64,000 nt of DNA from Ananas comosus (lineage: Eukaryota; Streptophyta; Magnoliopsida; Poales; Bromeliaceae), in assembly GCF_001540865.1 (NCBI RefSeq), contig NC_033637.1, forward strand, positions 398,463 to 462,462, in the 5' to 3' direction. The notes beneath the pieces are model-generated. The model worked only from the letters and a program-made list of their open reading frames with translations. It was not told the DNA's origin and ran no database searches. The first letter of the stretch is position 1, and the number at the start of each line of letters is the position of its first letter. Made by a program: the position numbers and the translations under genes. Positions 1 to 12,135 of this stretch are shown here, piece by piece.

Positions 1-711
1 GATTCACCAGCAGTATATACTTCGTTTGATTTCCATTTGGGAATTCCGGGTGGCTTTATATTTGCTGACTTTTAATTATTTGATTTCCATTCTGGGATTC
101 TGGGTAGCTCGCCTAGCGAGTAGCAACAGAATACAGAATAAGGACGGACTAAACGGCGTTTCATTTAAAGCGGAGAAAGCGGGGATAGCAACGAATAGCC
201 ATTGGCTCGGTGCACGGCCGGGCCCAAAAGGTGGGCCCACTCCTCGGCCCAATAAGACTTAGTTGCCGAGTTGGAAGCAACGACACGTGCGATCTACTTG
301 GAACTGCGTCATCCCGCGTCGGCCACCCACTCCTCTTCCCACGTTCTCCCACCGCCACCTGTCGGTGACCTCCCCACCCCACCTTCTTCCTCGCTAGTGG
401 AAGACGTTATTTTCCGTTGACACCCCCTGTCACCGGCTCAACTCTTAATGGACGAAATTACCCTCCCATCCCCCCTAGCTGCTGTTGTCGGAGAATAGAT
501 AATTCCAGGGATAGAGAGGTCAGATTAATGCTCTTATGACCACACGCGCCGGGAACAGTAACGACACGTGTCGAAACGGGGTGAGAAAGCACGAGACTCG
601 TGAAGGCTCTCTCCCCCCACCAAAACAAGATTCTTAAATGAGGTGGCAAGTGGAGTGGGAGAGGAAGCGGCAGACGCGTCAGTGGGGATCGAAGCTCACA
701 CCCTGGAGACA
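1..711. other. Upstream region of the GH17 gene
   Basis: No credible gene. There is an imperfect direct repeat near 28-60 and 80-115, both starting TTTGATTTCCATT and ending GGGT(G/A)GCT. Two copies of AACGACACGTG (about 279-289 and 560-570) contain the CACGTG G-box core. The last 150 bases should hold the promoter and 5' UTR of the glucanase, but no clear TATA box is visible. Confidence 0.5.
279..570 (+). promoter_or_regulatory. Two G-box/ABRE-like sites upstream of the glucanase
   Basis: CACGTG cores lie at 284-289 and 565-570, each inside the same 11-base string AACGACACGTG. This core is bound by plant bZIP and bHLH factors, including those that respond to abscisic acid. The shared flanks make the pair more notable than single six-base hits, but no function is shown. 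Confidence 0.4.
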
Positions 712-805
712 ATGGCGGAGACGCGTACCATTCTCTCCCTCCTCCTCCTCCATCTCCTCTCTCTTTTACTCCTCTTCCTCTCAGGTTCGCATCTCTCTCT
801 CTCTC

Positions 806-844
<39 letters not shown>

Positions 845-3800
845 CCTTCGAGAAACATAGCGAATCCTCTTCCATTATCCTCGGATTACATCGCCTTCGT
901 CGCATTTCATGTTAACATTTCTAGAGATCGCGCCGTGCAATAAATCCATTGTGAAAATGGCGATCGATTGATGTACCTGTCGATAAGCGGAGCATCTATT
1001 ATCTTTTAGTTTCTCCGGGATTGTTATTTAATTTTTTTTTGATTGATTTATTCAGTGTGCGTAGTTTTAAGATTTGCTCCTAAGAAGTCGAATTCAGGGC
1101 ATTATATTTCGGTTGAACAATTTCAACCACTGAGGCGGCATTGTTAAGATAAGTTTGTAAATTTTCTAAGCAATTTTTGAGATCCATTTCACTTTTCGTC
1201 TTCTAAAAGGAAAATTAATATTATGTAATCTTTGTAAAAATAGTGTGATTAAGTTGTCCTTAGATTCTATAATTTATTCATAAGGCGCTTAATCACATCG
1301 TCCCTAGGTGCTTAATCAGTGCTACAGTAGGGGCGTCAAGTATTTAAATAAGGTCTCGTGTCCATTATATCGCGTGTATGTAGATCTGAGCAGGATCCAA
1401 ATTGGAAGAGCTCATTATTAAACTAATTCATGGTTTTGATTGTAGTATGACCAGCCAAACTAGTGTTGCTTAGTTATGTAGGTCTTCTGTTAATAATAAT
1501 AAAAAACGAACCAGAGAATTTGGTACTACCAATATTATCATATTTATTAGTTGAGGTGAATGAAAGTATCAAAAGTGTACTTTCCAGCACCGCCATAATC
1601 GCATGATCATGTGGAACAGTGGAAGTTTGTTCCAGTTATAGAATTAAGAAATATCTGTGGTTAACATAGATTAGGACAATAATATATTGGGCAGAATAAA
1701 CAATTGCCTTTTTCTTCATCACCTTAATATTAAATGCCTAATTCTTTTTTCTGTGTGGTAACCGCCTTTAAGCGAGTCTCTGTTCAAAACAATAGAGTAT
1801 ATATTATTGATGATCTTATTTCTTATTATTTGTTCTGTAATTATTTTCGGAACTCATTATTAAAAAAATGCGCTGATCTGATTCAACATAGAAAGAAAAT
1901 TCCATAATTCTCATCTAATATTATTTATATTCTTGAATGGAGTGCGTTCTAAAATGGCTCAATAATTATTCCCCTGCATGTAGCTGTTGCAACAGATTCT
2001 CAAAGTTGTCACATTTGCAGATCCATCAAGCCAATCACTTGCACTCACGGTTGGGATCAACTATGGGCAAATTGCTAACAATCTCCCTTCCCCAGGCAGA
2101 GTATCCTGGTTCCTTCAATCCCTCAACGTCAGCAGAGTAAAGCTCTATGATGCTGACCAGAATGTCTTAAGTGCCTTCCTCAATACTAATGTTGAATTCA
2201 TAGTTGGAATCGGCAATGAGAATGTAGCAACGATGACTGACCCTTCAAAAGCCCAAGCATGGGTTCAACAACATGTCCTGCCTTACCTTCCACATACCCG
2301 CATTACTTGTATCACTGTCGGTAATGAGGTTTTCACTGGCAATAATACTACTTTAATGGCCAATATTTTACCAGCAATGCAATCTGTATATCAAGTTCTT
2401 GTTTCTCTTGGATTGGACAAGCAAGTAAATGTCACTACTGCCCATTCCCTTGATATCTTGGGGAACTCTTATCCTCCATCGGCTAGTTCTTTTCGCCAGG
2501 ATCTTGCAGTTTACATCCAACCCCTCCTAAATTTCCATTCGATGGCTAAGTCCCCATTTCTCATTAATGCCTATCCTTATTTTGCTTACAAGGCAGACCC
2601 TAGCAGTGTTTCGTTGGAGTATGTGCTCTTCCAACCCAATCCAGGAGTAATTGACCCAAATACAAAACTGAACTATGATAACATGCTTTATGCTCAGATC
2701 GATTCAGTGTATTCTGCTATTCAAGCTATGGGGCACACGGATATTGATGTGAGGATATCAGAGACAGGGTGGCCATCCAGAGGAGATCCTGATGAGGTAG
2801 GAGCCACCCCTGAATATGCTGCAATATATAATGGGAATTTGTTGCAGAGAATAGCGATGAACCAAGGCACGCCATTAAAACCATCTGCACCAGTTGATAT
2901 ATTTGTTTTCGCATTGTTTAACGAGGATTTAAAACCGGGACCAACCTCAGAAAGGAATTATGGGTTGTTTTATCCTGATGGCACCCCTGTTTATAATATT
3001 GGATTACGTGGATATCTTCCACCAATGTCATCATCTTCCAAGCTAATGGTAAGATATCCACATTCTTCTATACAAATTCTATCATTTTCATTCTCTTCCA
3101 TTTCTCTGTTTTGTTTTGGCTTAGGATTGTCCTGCATGTGCTGTCAACAAACTACACGAATAAAGAATTAGTAAAAAAAAATAGAAAAGAAATACACAAA
3201 GAAGAGATATCAATTTACGTGGTTAGGCAATTTGCGACTTAATTCTGATTACCTGTGAAGTATGGCAATCCTTTTATATGCATACGTGCACATATCAAAT
3301 TTTGCAACTTGCATCAACATTCTTAATTAGCCTATACCCAGGCTTTTGACAAACACAACATGCATGAGTTTCATGAAAACACACTTCACCATCCAATTAA
3401 AATCATCCCATTCACAGTTAAAGGACTTCGATAGATCCACTGCACTATGAACCAACTTCTATATTCATGTCTCTTTCGCATTTAGAAAATCTATGGGCCA
3501 AACAAATCTCTTTATGCCCTATACAAAAGAAGACATATATCCAACATGTTTCATACTTAAGTGACTAAAGTTTGAGAGCCACCAAGGATACACCAAGTAG
3601 TAGATTTGCATAGCAGTTGATAAAGCCACTCTGAAGAAGATCAGGTTAACACCTTTCTACATTTTTGAGTAAATATGGAACTAGACATGCATCAGCAAAT
3701 TGCCATAACATTTGGCCAGTTTAGCTAACTATATCGGAAATTGTTTCTTCTTTCGACCTTAGTGTCTGGCTAAAGGTCAATTAAAGTGCTACAAGTAAGT

Positions 3801-5005
3801 TGGTGGTTAACTTTAGTTAGACCTACAAATCTACAATCTATTTTAAAGCTACTTCAATGTTGGTGAATCGACAGTTATCTTAAGCCATTTGACATTCTGC
3901 TTGGCTTTTCGCTTCCTCCAGGCTGTTCCCTTCTTGGGCCTTTTTGTGTTGGTATCAACAGCTTTGATCTTAGCCTGAGAGCATATACTTCAGATGATTT
4001 TAGTGGGGGAATTATCGACTCTTTTGTTCTGTTTCCAGCAATTATATCGGAAATTAGTGAGGTAAATTACTCCGTTGAATATTCTTTTCCCTTTTTTATT
4101 TTGGTTCTTTATCTCCTTTAGTTTAGCTTAGTTTCTTTTGTTGTTAAGAGACACTAAAAGATGCCTACAGGAGAGCAATTAGAAAAATGTAATCTCTTTT
4201 CCTTAGAAATACAATAAATCACCTCATAGAATAATGCACTATCTTGGAAAATCATAATTATTGGAAGTGATATTAGCAGATGTGCTTTTGGTATGGGAAG
4301 ATCAAATTTATTTTATCTGATAAACGACAGTTATTGAATAGTGAACAAACTTAATAAATTTATTTGTTTAATATCAAAATTAGATCTCTTAACAGCATTA
4401 CCGTTATCAAAATCTCGCAATGCAATGGTTTAAAGTCGAGCTTCTATGCTGTAATCACAACACGAAAGAACTGCCAAACAAATGCTATCCCCTTATAACT
4501 TGTTCCGACATCCAACTAGGCTCTTCATGATAAACAGGAGCTTTCCTTTATGGTCGTGCTCTTTGAAGGGTCATTTGTCTTCTCTTGCACTATTTTTGAT
4601 CCTTTTATTCAAGCACCTTGGAGCAAAATATGCAACCAAAAATTCCAGATATCATACCGCCCTTTCTTTTCATCGTCTTTTCCTTTTCTGATAGCTCTAC
4701 TTCTTATAAGGCTTTAGTCTGTTTTGTCGGTCCATCCTTCTCTAAGAATTTTCCGTTTTGGCAAGTTTATCGTCCCATCATCGCCCTTTTGTTTGGTCAC
4801 GGGAGTATAATGTAGCTACTATTTCAATGAGGAATTATTGCATTTATTCTTATGTTTCACAGCAATCCTATTTAGATATTAATCTAAACAAGATGTGTCT
4901 TCATTTGTGCAGGTCAATCTGAGTTCACTCTCAAATGTATATAGTTGCTGCCGAAACCTCCTTATTACGTTGAGCTTGGCGGTGCCGACTCCAATATGGT
5001 TCTAG
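712..5005 (+). CDS. Glucan endo-1,3-beta-glucosidase (GH17), secreted, probably GPI-anchored
   Basis: Family 17 glycosyl hydrolase that cleaves beta-1,3-glucan (callose) in the wall or at plasmodesmata. Exon 1 (712-784) encodes a hydrophobic signal peptide starting MAETRTILSLLLL. Exon 2 (2021-3048) carries the whole catalytic domain; the phase-1 junction rebuilds a GAT codon and the frame continues. The acid/base motif VGNEVF has E127 and the nucleophile motif ISETGWPS has E272, giving about the usual spacing. GINYG near the mature start and FALFNE-KPGP near the end are family hallmarks. I end exon 2 at the donor ATG|GTAAGA and add exon 3 (4913-5005), which begins VNLSSLSNVY and ends in a hydrophobic tail as a GPI signal would; total about 397 residues. 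There is no X8 (CBM43) domain. Exon 3 is inferred: without it, read-through from exon 2 stops at 3171, also after a hydrophobic stretch. Intron 1 has a (CT)n run at about 790-841. Confidence 0.88.
788..842. repeat. (CT)n microsatellite in GH17 intron 1
   Basis: Almost pure CT dinucleotides begin only a few bases after the intron 1 donor at 785. The run is broken once by CA. Confidence 0.9.
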
Positions 5006-5716
5006 AAATAGAACTGACTAAATTTATTGAACTCGTTCCAGAATTTTTAATCTGCAGTTCAATCAGCAGTAAGGAGTAGGGGAAAGCTAGAATGCATACC
5101 TAAGCTTAACTACTGCTTGATGAAGAACAAGCATTGTCTAGTGTGCAAAATTGCATTTAGCTTTTGATGGATATTGTTTCTCATAGAAAAAGTTTTATTT
5201 TTTTTCTTTTTCTATGACATTGAATAAATGGTTAAAGGACAAACTCCAACAGAAGGATCATTAACTTACCCACTGCACTATATTTTCTATTGCGATCATT
5301 CATGTTCCTCCATTTTGTTCAAGCTATGCATGAAGGGAAGCGTTTTTTCTTCTATTAAGGCACAAAATAACTTGGGTTTAGTGAATTTACTACTGTTTCC
5401 TATATAATAAACAATAGCGGACAAGATTGCAATAGTCAGTTGAATTTGGAAAATCTTCATTCTAGATTGTTTTTATGATTATGGTGTCACTTCTTACAAG
5501 GATAAAAAATAAAAGTGGTCTTAAACCTTTTATCCCTTTCAATGTTCTCCTGTTCCAAGATAAGCCACTGATGATAGAATTATTCCTTCAAGAATGAAAT
5601 TATTTTGATGTGCTGTGTCTCTTTCAGCATCACTCAGCTTTGAGCTCATCCCATGTAAGCTTAGGCAAAGATTAGACTTAGCAAGATATTTCAATTGCGG
5701 ATTTGGATAACACTTA
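5006..5716. other. GH17 3' flank, no gene seen
   Basis: AT-rich DNA after the glucanase stop. No ORF with family resemblance and no structured RNA was recognised. Confidence 0.5.
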
Positions 5717-6400
5717 GGGTGCGTTTGGTTCGCGCTATCTTTTAAAGATTTCTAATAATTCAATGGGAATAAAAAAAATATGACGGTATTTGGCTAAACG
5801 TACTAAGTAATCTAGTTGGTAATATTGGATTCACTTGAGAATAAGATTCATCCCAAAGTACTAATCTCATTTCCTTTAGGAAGGATGGGTATCCTCATAT
5901 TAATGAATTGGGGTAATTATAATATGTCTAATCTCTTTCTTTCTTCTTACCCGCCGGCTAATTGATATTATTTTTCTTTACACTCTAACCTTATATCTCT
6001 CTCTAAACTTATTTTTCTCTTTAAAATTCAACTTTTTTTCTCTCTCTAAACTAAGCTTTCTCTCTCTCTCTTTCTAAAATTTCAACTCTCTCACTCCCTC
6101 TAATTTCGACTATATTTTTCTTTCTATTTTTTTAATTATGCTCTCTCTCTTTAACTTATACTCTCTCTTCCTTTTTTCTAAAAAGATATTAAAATTTTTG
6201 GTAATATTATCTAAAATTAAATTAATTAATTAATTAGTTAATTGTTTATTTTTTGTAATATTAAATAATATGGCTAATTAATATTACCGTGCAAACCAAA
6301 CATAAAAATTTCACATTCTTAATAATAGAATGAATAATAATAAGATTCTCGGATATCTTTTATTCCTAGTAATCTTTCATAATGCAAACCAAACGCACCC
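5717..6400. mobile_element. PIF/Harbinger-type (Tourist-like) MITE
   Basis: The ends form terminal inverted repeats: GGGTGCGTTTGGTTCGC on the left and GCAAACCAAACGCACCC on the right, one mismatch in 17. Both sides are flanked by TTA (5714-5716 and 6401-6403), the three-base target duplication typical of Harbinger elements. The body is 684 bp, noncoding and pyrimidine-rich with CTCTCT runs, so it is a non-autonomous element. Confidence 0.88.
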
Positions 6401-6403
6401 TTA

Positions 6404-7424
6404 ACACCATGCCATGGCAATCATAACTTTGAGTGCGATGGCGTAATAGAAAATCAGCATGTGTTCAAACCCTTATCTTAATAATGAATGTTGTTGATGT
6501 GACCCAATAAACCAACAAGCGCATGAATCTGAGCCCAACCAGAACTCGGTGTGGATCCTAGCTAGATTTCCTTCATGAGCATATAGATTTTAAATAAATC
6601 TCCCAATGATGGCAAAAATCAATTATTTGAGTTACTACCATCCATTTTCTGGAAGTGGGCATAACTATTTTGCTTTTCATTTAAGGATTCAGCTTTTAAT
6701 CGAAGTTTTGGATCTAATACTTAATTTTCCAAGCCCATCTGACACCTTATATTTAGATTGGATTCAGATTCAGATTATGTAAGAACTAGCAATTGAACCC
6801 CGAATCGAACCTGTAACACCCCACAGTAGAGTTACCACTTTTGCCTTTTGATACACTGAGGCAGGAAATTGTTAAAGGGGCAAATTGTAAAGCAATATGT
6901 AATTCGTCTTCTAGCAGCAGCAGCAACAAACAACAACAAAAGAGAGAGAAAGGAAAATATATCCACTTGAAACCACCAGAAATCTTGCAGAGGTGATCAA
7001 TGCTCAGTGATTTATAACATTCCTCTGTAAGATTTACCATGTCACTCAAGAAAAATAATTGTTTCCACCAAATAAAGCCTTCACTTAGGTAACTTACTCA
7101 ACTCACAGGGGAAAAGGGAAAAAAAGAAAAGCAAAAAAACAAAAAACAAACTTCGGGTATAACTTCAATCCCTGTTAGGAATTTCATGCAACGTACCCCG
7201 GAAGAAGAGAAACCACTGCACTATAAGGCTTACGGGTTATCTCTGCCTTTTCTAAGCATCCAAAGGTGCCAAGAAAAGAGAAAGAGAACCCTTGCAACCA
7301 GAAAACTACAAATATATATAGATATATATTTACATGTATAATTATTAATTTGAAGTTTCGATCATTCAAATCGACTTGATAGGACAAGGGTCCCAATCCT
7401 ATTAATAGAATAGTAGCCGGACCC

Positions 7425-7456
<32 letters not shown>

Positions 7457-7499
7457 CTCTCCGAGGAAAAGCAATATATAATAGATGATTCCTATATAG
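6404..7499. other. Intergenic, between the MITE and the PADRE gene
   Basis: No credible gene. Contains CAG/CAA-rich sequence near 6915-6940 and an (AT)n run at about 7426-7456. The right part is presumably the 3' UTR of the minus-strand gene that ends at 7500. Confidence 0.45.
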
Positions 7500-7835
7500 C
7501 TAGGATGAGAAATCATTCCCTTCCGGTATGCTTTCCAAAGCAGGTCTCCACCCTTGCATGCTTCTTTCCTTGTCTCTCTCACTTCCTTTGTTTGCTTCTT
7601 TGTGCAGCAGTGAGATCATATCCTCGAGGGAGATCACCTCTCTGCTCAACATAGCCTTCAACTCTTGCTTACTCACAACCAGCTTTATCCTCAGTTGGCC
7701 CCCTCCTCCCACACCGGCCGTCGGATCATGATCACGACCACCTAATTGGGCCATGGGGACTTGATGATCACCACCACCCTCCATCTTCGTTACGCTCGCC
7801 ACCTTTCTCTCCTCAACTACAAAGCAATTCCCCAT
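7500..7835 (-). CDS. Small PADRE (DUF4228) family protein with an N-myristoylation motif
   Basis: 111 residues, single exon. I start at the internal ATG that gives MGNCFVVEE rather than the longer ORF (to 7901), because MGNC is the typical start of this plant family: Gly2 fits N-myristoylation and Cys4 fits palmitoylation, implying membrane attachment. The C-terminal half matches the PADRE pattern: LRIKLVVSKQELKAML, then ISLEDMISLLHKE, then GWRPALESIPEG. The middle is a Gly/Asp-rich linker. Members are often induced by pathogens or abiotic stress; the biochemical role is unknown. A TTAAATA element lies about 155 bp upstream (7988-7994). A shorter start is unlikely because it would lose the lipid motif. 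Confidence 0.82.
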   Translation of the reverse strand: MGNCFVVEERKVASVTKMEGGGDHQVPMAQLGGRDHDPTAGVGGGGQLRIKLVVSKQELKAMLSREVISLEDMISLLHKEANKGSERDKERSMQGWRPALESIPEGNDFSS

Positions 7836-7987
7836 GCACGCAAATTCTCTGTAATAATCAACTCCGTTTGTACATAGGTTTAGAGGAATTGTGTAGTGCA
7901 AGTTTTTCTTTTTTCTTTTTTCTTTTTTTGAGTTGCGTTGTTGGGTTGAGCCCTGAGAAGGGTGGTGGAAGGTAGAGGGAGGGTTGG

Positions 7988-7994
7988 TATTTAA
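7988..7994 (-). promoter_or_regulatory. Possible TATA element of the PADRE gene
   Basis: TTAAATA on the minus strand, about 155 bp upstream of the chosen start codon, next to purine/pyrimidine-rich sequence typical of a 5' UTR. Confidence 0.35.
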
Positions 7995-8029
7995 GAGAAG
8001 AGGGGTGAGAGAAATGTCACCATCTTTGT

Positions 8030-8710
8030 GATATTATTGCAAGAATGCCATCGACAAAGTGCACTCCCGGGACCCACCGATTTGCCTTTTGTTTATTCTC
8101 CATACAGTTTGGGTGGGTTGGTTAAGTAAATGGGCTAATTATTAATGTTAACCTATGATTCATAACTTAATTAGGCCGCTCCCTAGGCTAATCATTTTTT
8201 CTCTTTTCATTTTATCAACGGAAAAATTAATAACAAAACGATCACTAGAAAATTTTGATTTACTTATTGCTACGAATGAGATGTATTATATATACTTATA
8301 AAATTGGTTTGTAGAAATTTCTGATATTTGTTTGAAAGCATACAATACTATGTAGTTATAAACGTGATTTTCTCTCAAACTTTTATTTAATTCTTTAGCA
8401 GAAATTATTAATACGTCTAACTAAATCTGGGAGTAATATAAAAAAGATAACATAACAGTAAATTAGCAGTTAACATGGCTGCTATATTATCTCAAAATTA
8501 TTTGAGTTGATTGTAATATTATTCTTTGTTAGAATTGGTCTAATAAATGCTGATAAAAAAACACAGTTGAAACACAAAATAAGATTTAGCATAAAAGCTT
8601 TAGAAAGTTAAAATTCAGCAATTGCAATAAACTTTTACAAAAAGTCCAGTGACCAATGATGTAAAAAATTCCCTACATACATTGATTCATACCAAAAAAA
8701 AAAAAAAAAA

Positions 8711-8782
<72 letters not shown>

Positions 8783-9179
8783 AGCAGTGCACGAAACAGT
8801 GGGGTTTTGTAATTAGTGGGGGGCACATGTGGTTGGGATTGGGAAGGTAATTGAGAGTGACCGCGCCCCCTCGCACAGGGGAGCAAAGTGCTTTGACCAA
8901 CAATGATATGATCTAATGGCCACCACTACCACCACTAGGTTACTCCGCGTCGACTTTGACCAATCCAAAGATCCTTACTCGTAATCTCATTACAAATAGG
9001 CCCTTATCCCTCTTTTTATAGTTGTGCACCGTAGATGTGTATAAAAAGTGTATAGAAGAGTAGAGAGAGTAAATGTCATTGTCGCATCTAGAAACACCCA
9101 CTATTGTTTTCCAAGTATTCGAGTACATGTGTGGTATAAGAAGCGCATAGTTATTACATGTGCATTTTGAGCCTAATAA
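8030..9179. other. Intergenic, with a long poly(A) tract
   Basis: No gene seen. Contains the homopolymer at 8694-8780 (separate entry). The rest is AT-rich. Confidence 0.5.
8694..8780. repeat. Poly(A) tract of about 87 bp
   Basis: Nearly pure A with one C near 8711. It could be the tail of a decayed retro-inserted sequence, but no recognisable body precedes it. Homopolymer length in an assembly is not reliable. Confidence 0.85.
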
Positions 9180-10406
9180 AGCTAAAACTGAAGTGATCAA
9201 TTTAGTTCTCCTACACATCATTATGTTAATTTATTTAGTCTATTAAGTTACGATTATACTCTAGCTCAATTGCATCTCAATCTTGTTTTTGGTTTTGTCT
9301 AAAATTAATCTGATCATTTTGGTCATTGTGGCTAACCTAGATTTTGTTCAACAACTTAAGCTCCTGTACTATTAATGACAGAAATTTAATCAATATTTAC
9401 TATCAACTTTTTAATCATTATATATATATAATTTATTATTTAATAGTAATAATAAAATTATGAATTTAAGAGGTAAAAAAGTTAACAGCAAATACTATCC
9501 AAGATAGTACAACAGCTCAACTCATTATTCAAAATATACAGTACTAGGAATAATGGCAAATTTGAGAATATGGGAAAGTCGAAGGGGCTAATTAAACGGG
9601 TTAGGGCGGTGGCGCGAGAGAGACGTGGCCCACAAGAAGCAATGCCTGATTCGGGGCGAACTTTAAGCTTTGTGGTGGGATCGTGTCGTCAACCGGCTCA
9701 GCACGCATGCACCTCGTTAGTGGGGTCCGAAAACGATCTCATTGTTTTTTTTTTCTTTTTCTTTTTTTCTTTTTTAATACCAAATATTCACCGTTCATTG
9801 AATATTTTCCTTTTTATCTCTTTTTTTATTTATTTATTTCTTTCTTTTTGGACTGCTTCAAACTTCTTAATCCTATAAAAAAAGGCTGATCAAGTGGGAG
9901 AAAAGAATTTGACTACTACAAGAACGCGAAAAAAGCAAGCATGAACCTGTTACGAAAATATAGTCGAATAACATGTGCTCGATCGGAATGTGATATATCT
10001 ATTATTGAAAACTCGCTTAACTAAAAAATTTAGTTATATACATATTTGAATATAGTACTACTATAATTGTTTTTTTTTTTTTTGAGAGATAGATAGCATG
10101 CTATTCGCTTCGTTTATTTTATTTAGAAATAAACTTAGCCGGAAATGTGAATCAACTAGGATTCGAACTTGGGTCTCGGGTACCAACCACCAAGCCCTTT
10201 GTCACTTGATCTAGGGACGGTGGGTACTACTATAATTGTTATTCTTTGTAAAATTAATTATGTTTTTATACATGAATTAATTTGATTAAAAAAAGTTAGC
10301 AGCTTTCATATATATTTCTTCTGGCACTCTCTTGTTAATGTGGAGTGATCAACTTATTAATTATGGACATACAAGGCATGCATGAAGTAGACATTTATGA
10401 TATCTC
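9180..10406. repeat. Duplicated block, copy A (ends at a single N)
   Basis: Aligns closely with 10408-12135 in the same orientation. Copy A lacks two stretches present in copy B: about 265 bp (10523-10785) and about 257 bp (10908-11164). Both copies carry the same SINE with the same target duplication. The block ends ATATCTCT directly before the N at 10407; copy B continues past this point. Confidence 0.9.
10072..10223 (-). mobile_element. tRNA-derived SINE (copy in block A)
   Basis: Full copy of about 152 bp read on the minus strand. Its 5' part has AAGTGGCAAAGGGCTTGGTGG-like sequence resembling a pol III A box, then AGTTCGAATCCT resembling a B box (GGTTCGAnnCC). It ends with GCATGCTATC and a poly(A) tail (T run on the plus strand). 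It is flanked by a perfect 17-base duplication GTACTACTATAATTGTT at 10055-10071 and 10224-10240, which shows LINE-type insertion. Confidence 0.88.
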
Positions 10407-10407
10407 T
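10407..10407. other. Assembly join (single N)
   Basis: The base right of the N restarts sequence already seen from 9180. See the finding on false duplication. Confidence 0.85.
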
Positions 10408-10907
10408 NGCTAAAACTGAAGTGATCAATTTAGTTCTCCTACTCATCATTGTGTTAATTTATTTAGTCTATTAAGTTACGATTATACTCTAGCTCAATTG
10501 CATCTCAATCTTGTTTTTGGTTTTGTTCTGTTTTCTTTAATAGGAGGTATAACCCTAATTAAATGAAATATCATTCTTAGCCGACCTAGATTCTCGCTGC
10601 TCCTCATCCTTTCCCTCTAAAACGATTTATTTTCATAATTTGTTTCAAAAGATAATTATTTACAAATCTTGAATCCACCAAGTTTACTATATGGATAGTG
10701 ATTAGATTTAATGCAATTGCTAATATATCAACAATAATAATTCTTGTTGTACTGGTATTACTGTCGTTACCTTTAAACCTTGTCTAAAATTAATCTGATC
10801 ATTCTGGTCATTGTGGCTAACCTAGATTTTGTTCAACAAATTAAGCTCCTGTACTATTAATGACAGAAATTTAATCAACATTTACTATCAACTTTTTAAT
10901 CATTATA

Positions 10908-11164
10908 GTACCGTTTGGTTCGGGTATAAGTAAGAACTAGCTATTACAGGGATAAGTACAAATATGGGGTTAAAAAAAAATAGTATTTGAATGAAAATTG
11001 GATTGTTCCCGGGGATAAGAACAATTTTAGATAGTTTTATATAGAAAATGAAGGTGTTGATGGGGATAACCAAGAACTACTATTCTCGAATAAAAAATTA
11101 GCGTTTGGATATAAACGAGGGATAAGGGCCTATTTCTAGTCCTATTCCCTAACCGAGAACTACT
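10908..11164. mobile_element. MITE-like insertion, present in only one copy of the block
   Basis: Absent from copy A at the equivalent site. It starts TACCGTTTGGTTCGGGTATA and ends CTATTCCCTAACCGAGAACTA; the end is a degenerate inverted copy of the start (about 14 of 21 positions). The interior is noncoding. The target duplication is unclear because the site is AT-rich. Confidence 0.5.
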
Positions 11165-11797
11165 ATTAATTTTATTATTAATAGTAATAATAAAATTGTA
11201 AATTTAAGAGGTAAAAAAGTTAACAGCAAATACTATCCAAGATAGTACAACAGCTCAACTCATTATTCAAAATATACAGTACTAGGAATAATGGCAAATT
11301 TGAGAATATGGGAAAGTCGAAGGGGCTAATTAAACGGGTTAGGGCGGTTGCGCGAGAGAGACGTGGCCCACAAGAAGCAATGCCTGCTTCGGGGCGAACT
11401 TTAAGCTTTGTGGTGGGATCGTGTCGTCAACCGGCTCAGCACGCATGCACCTCGTTAGTGGGGTCCGAAAACGATCTCATTGTTTTTTTTTTTTCTTTTT
11501 TAATACCAAATATTCACCGTTCATTGAATATTTTCCTTTTTATCTTTTTTTTTATTTATTTCTTTCTTTCTTTTTGGACTGCTTCAAACTTCTTAATCCT
11601 ATAATAAAAGGCTGATCAAGTGGGAGAAAAGAATTTGACTACTACAAGAACGCGAAAAAAGCAAGCATGAATATGTTACGAAAATATAGTCGAATAACAC
11701 GTGCTCGATCGGAATGTGATATATCTATAATTAAAAACTCGCTTAACTAAAAAATTTAGTTATATACATGTTTGAATATAGTACTACTATAATTGTT

Positions 11798-11949
11798 TTT
11801 TTTTTTTGAGAGAGATAGATAGCATGCTACTCGCTTCGTTTATTTTATTTAGAAATAAACTTAGCTAGAAATGTGAATCAACTAGGATTCGAACTTGGGT
11901 CTCGGATACCAACCACCAAACCCTTTGCAACTTGCTCTAGGGACGGTGG
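11798..11949 (-). mobile_element. tRNA-derived SINE (copy in block B)
   Basis: Same insertion as at 10072-10223, with the same 17-base target duplication (11781-11797 and 11950-11966), so the insertion is older than the divergence of the two block copies. Confidence 0.88.
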
Positions 11950-12135
11950 GTACTACTATAATTGTTATTCTTTGTAAAATTAATTATGTTTTTATGCATG
12001 AATTAATTTGATTAAAAAAAGTTAGCAGCTTTTATATATATATTTCTTCTGGCACTCTCTTGTTAATGTGGAGTGATCAACTTATTAATTATGGACATAC
12101 AAGGCATGCATGAAGTAGACATTTATGATATCTCT

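Larger units (their letters stand above)
10408..12135. repeat. Duplicated block, copy B
   Basis: Second copy of 9180-10406, with scattered substitutions, small length changes in T runs and two larger insertions. It continues into unique sequence after 12135, so it is the copy joined to the right-hand contig. Confidence 0.88.

Noticed and set aside
8635..8903. ORFs with long phenylalanine runs
   Set aside because: Translation of a poly(A) tract.
9570..9878. ORF starting MGKSKGLIKRVRAVARERRG, also at 11308
   Set aside because: Basic start looks protein-like, but the rest is T-rich low complexity and the two copies are just the duplicated block with indels in T runs.
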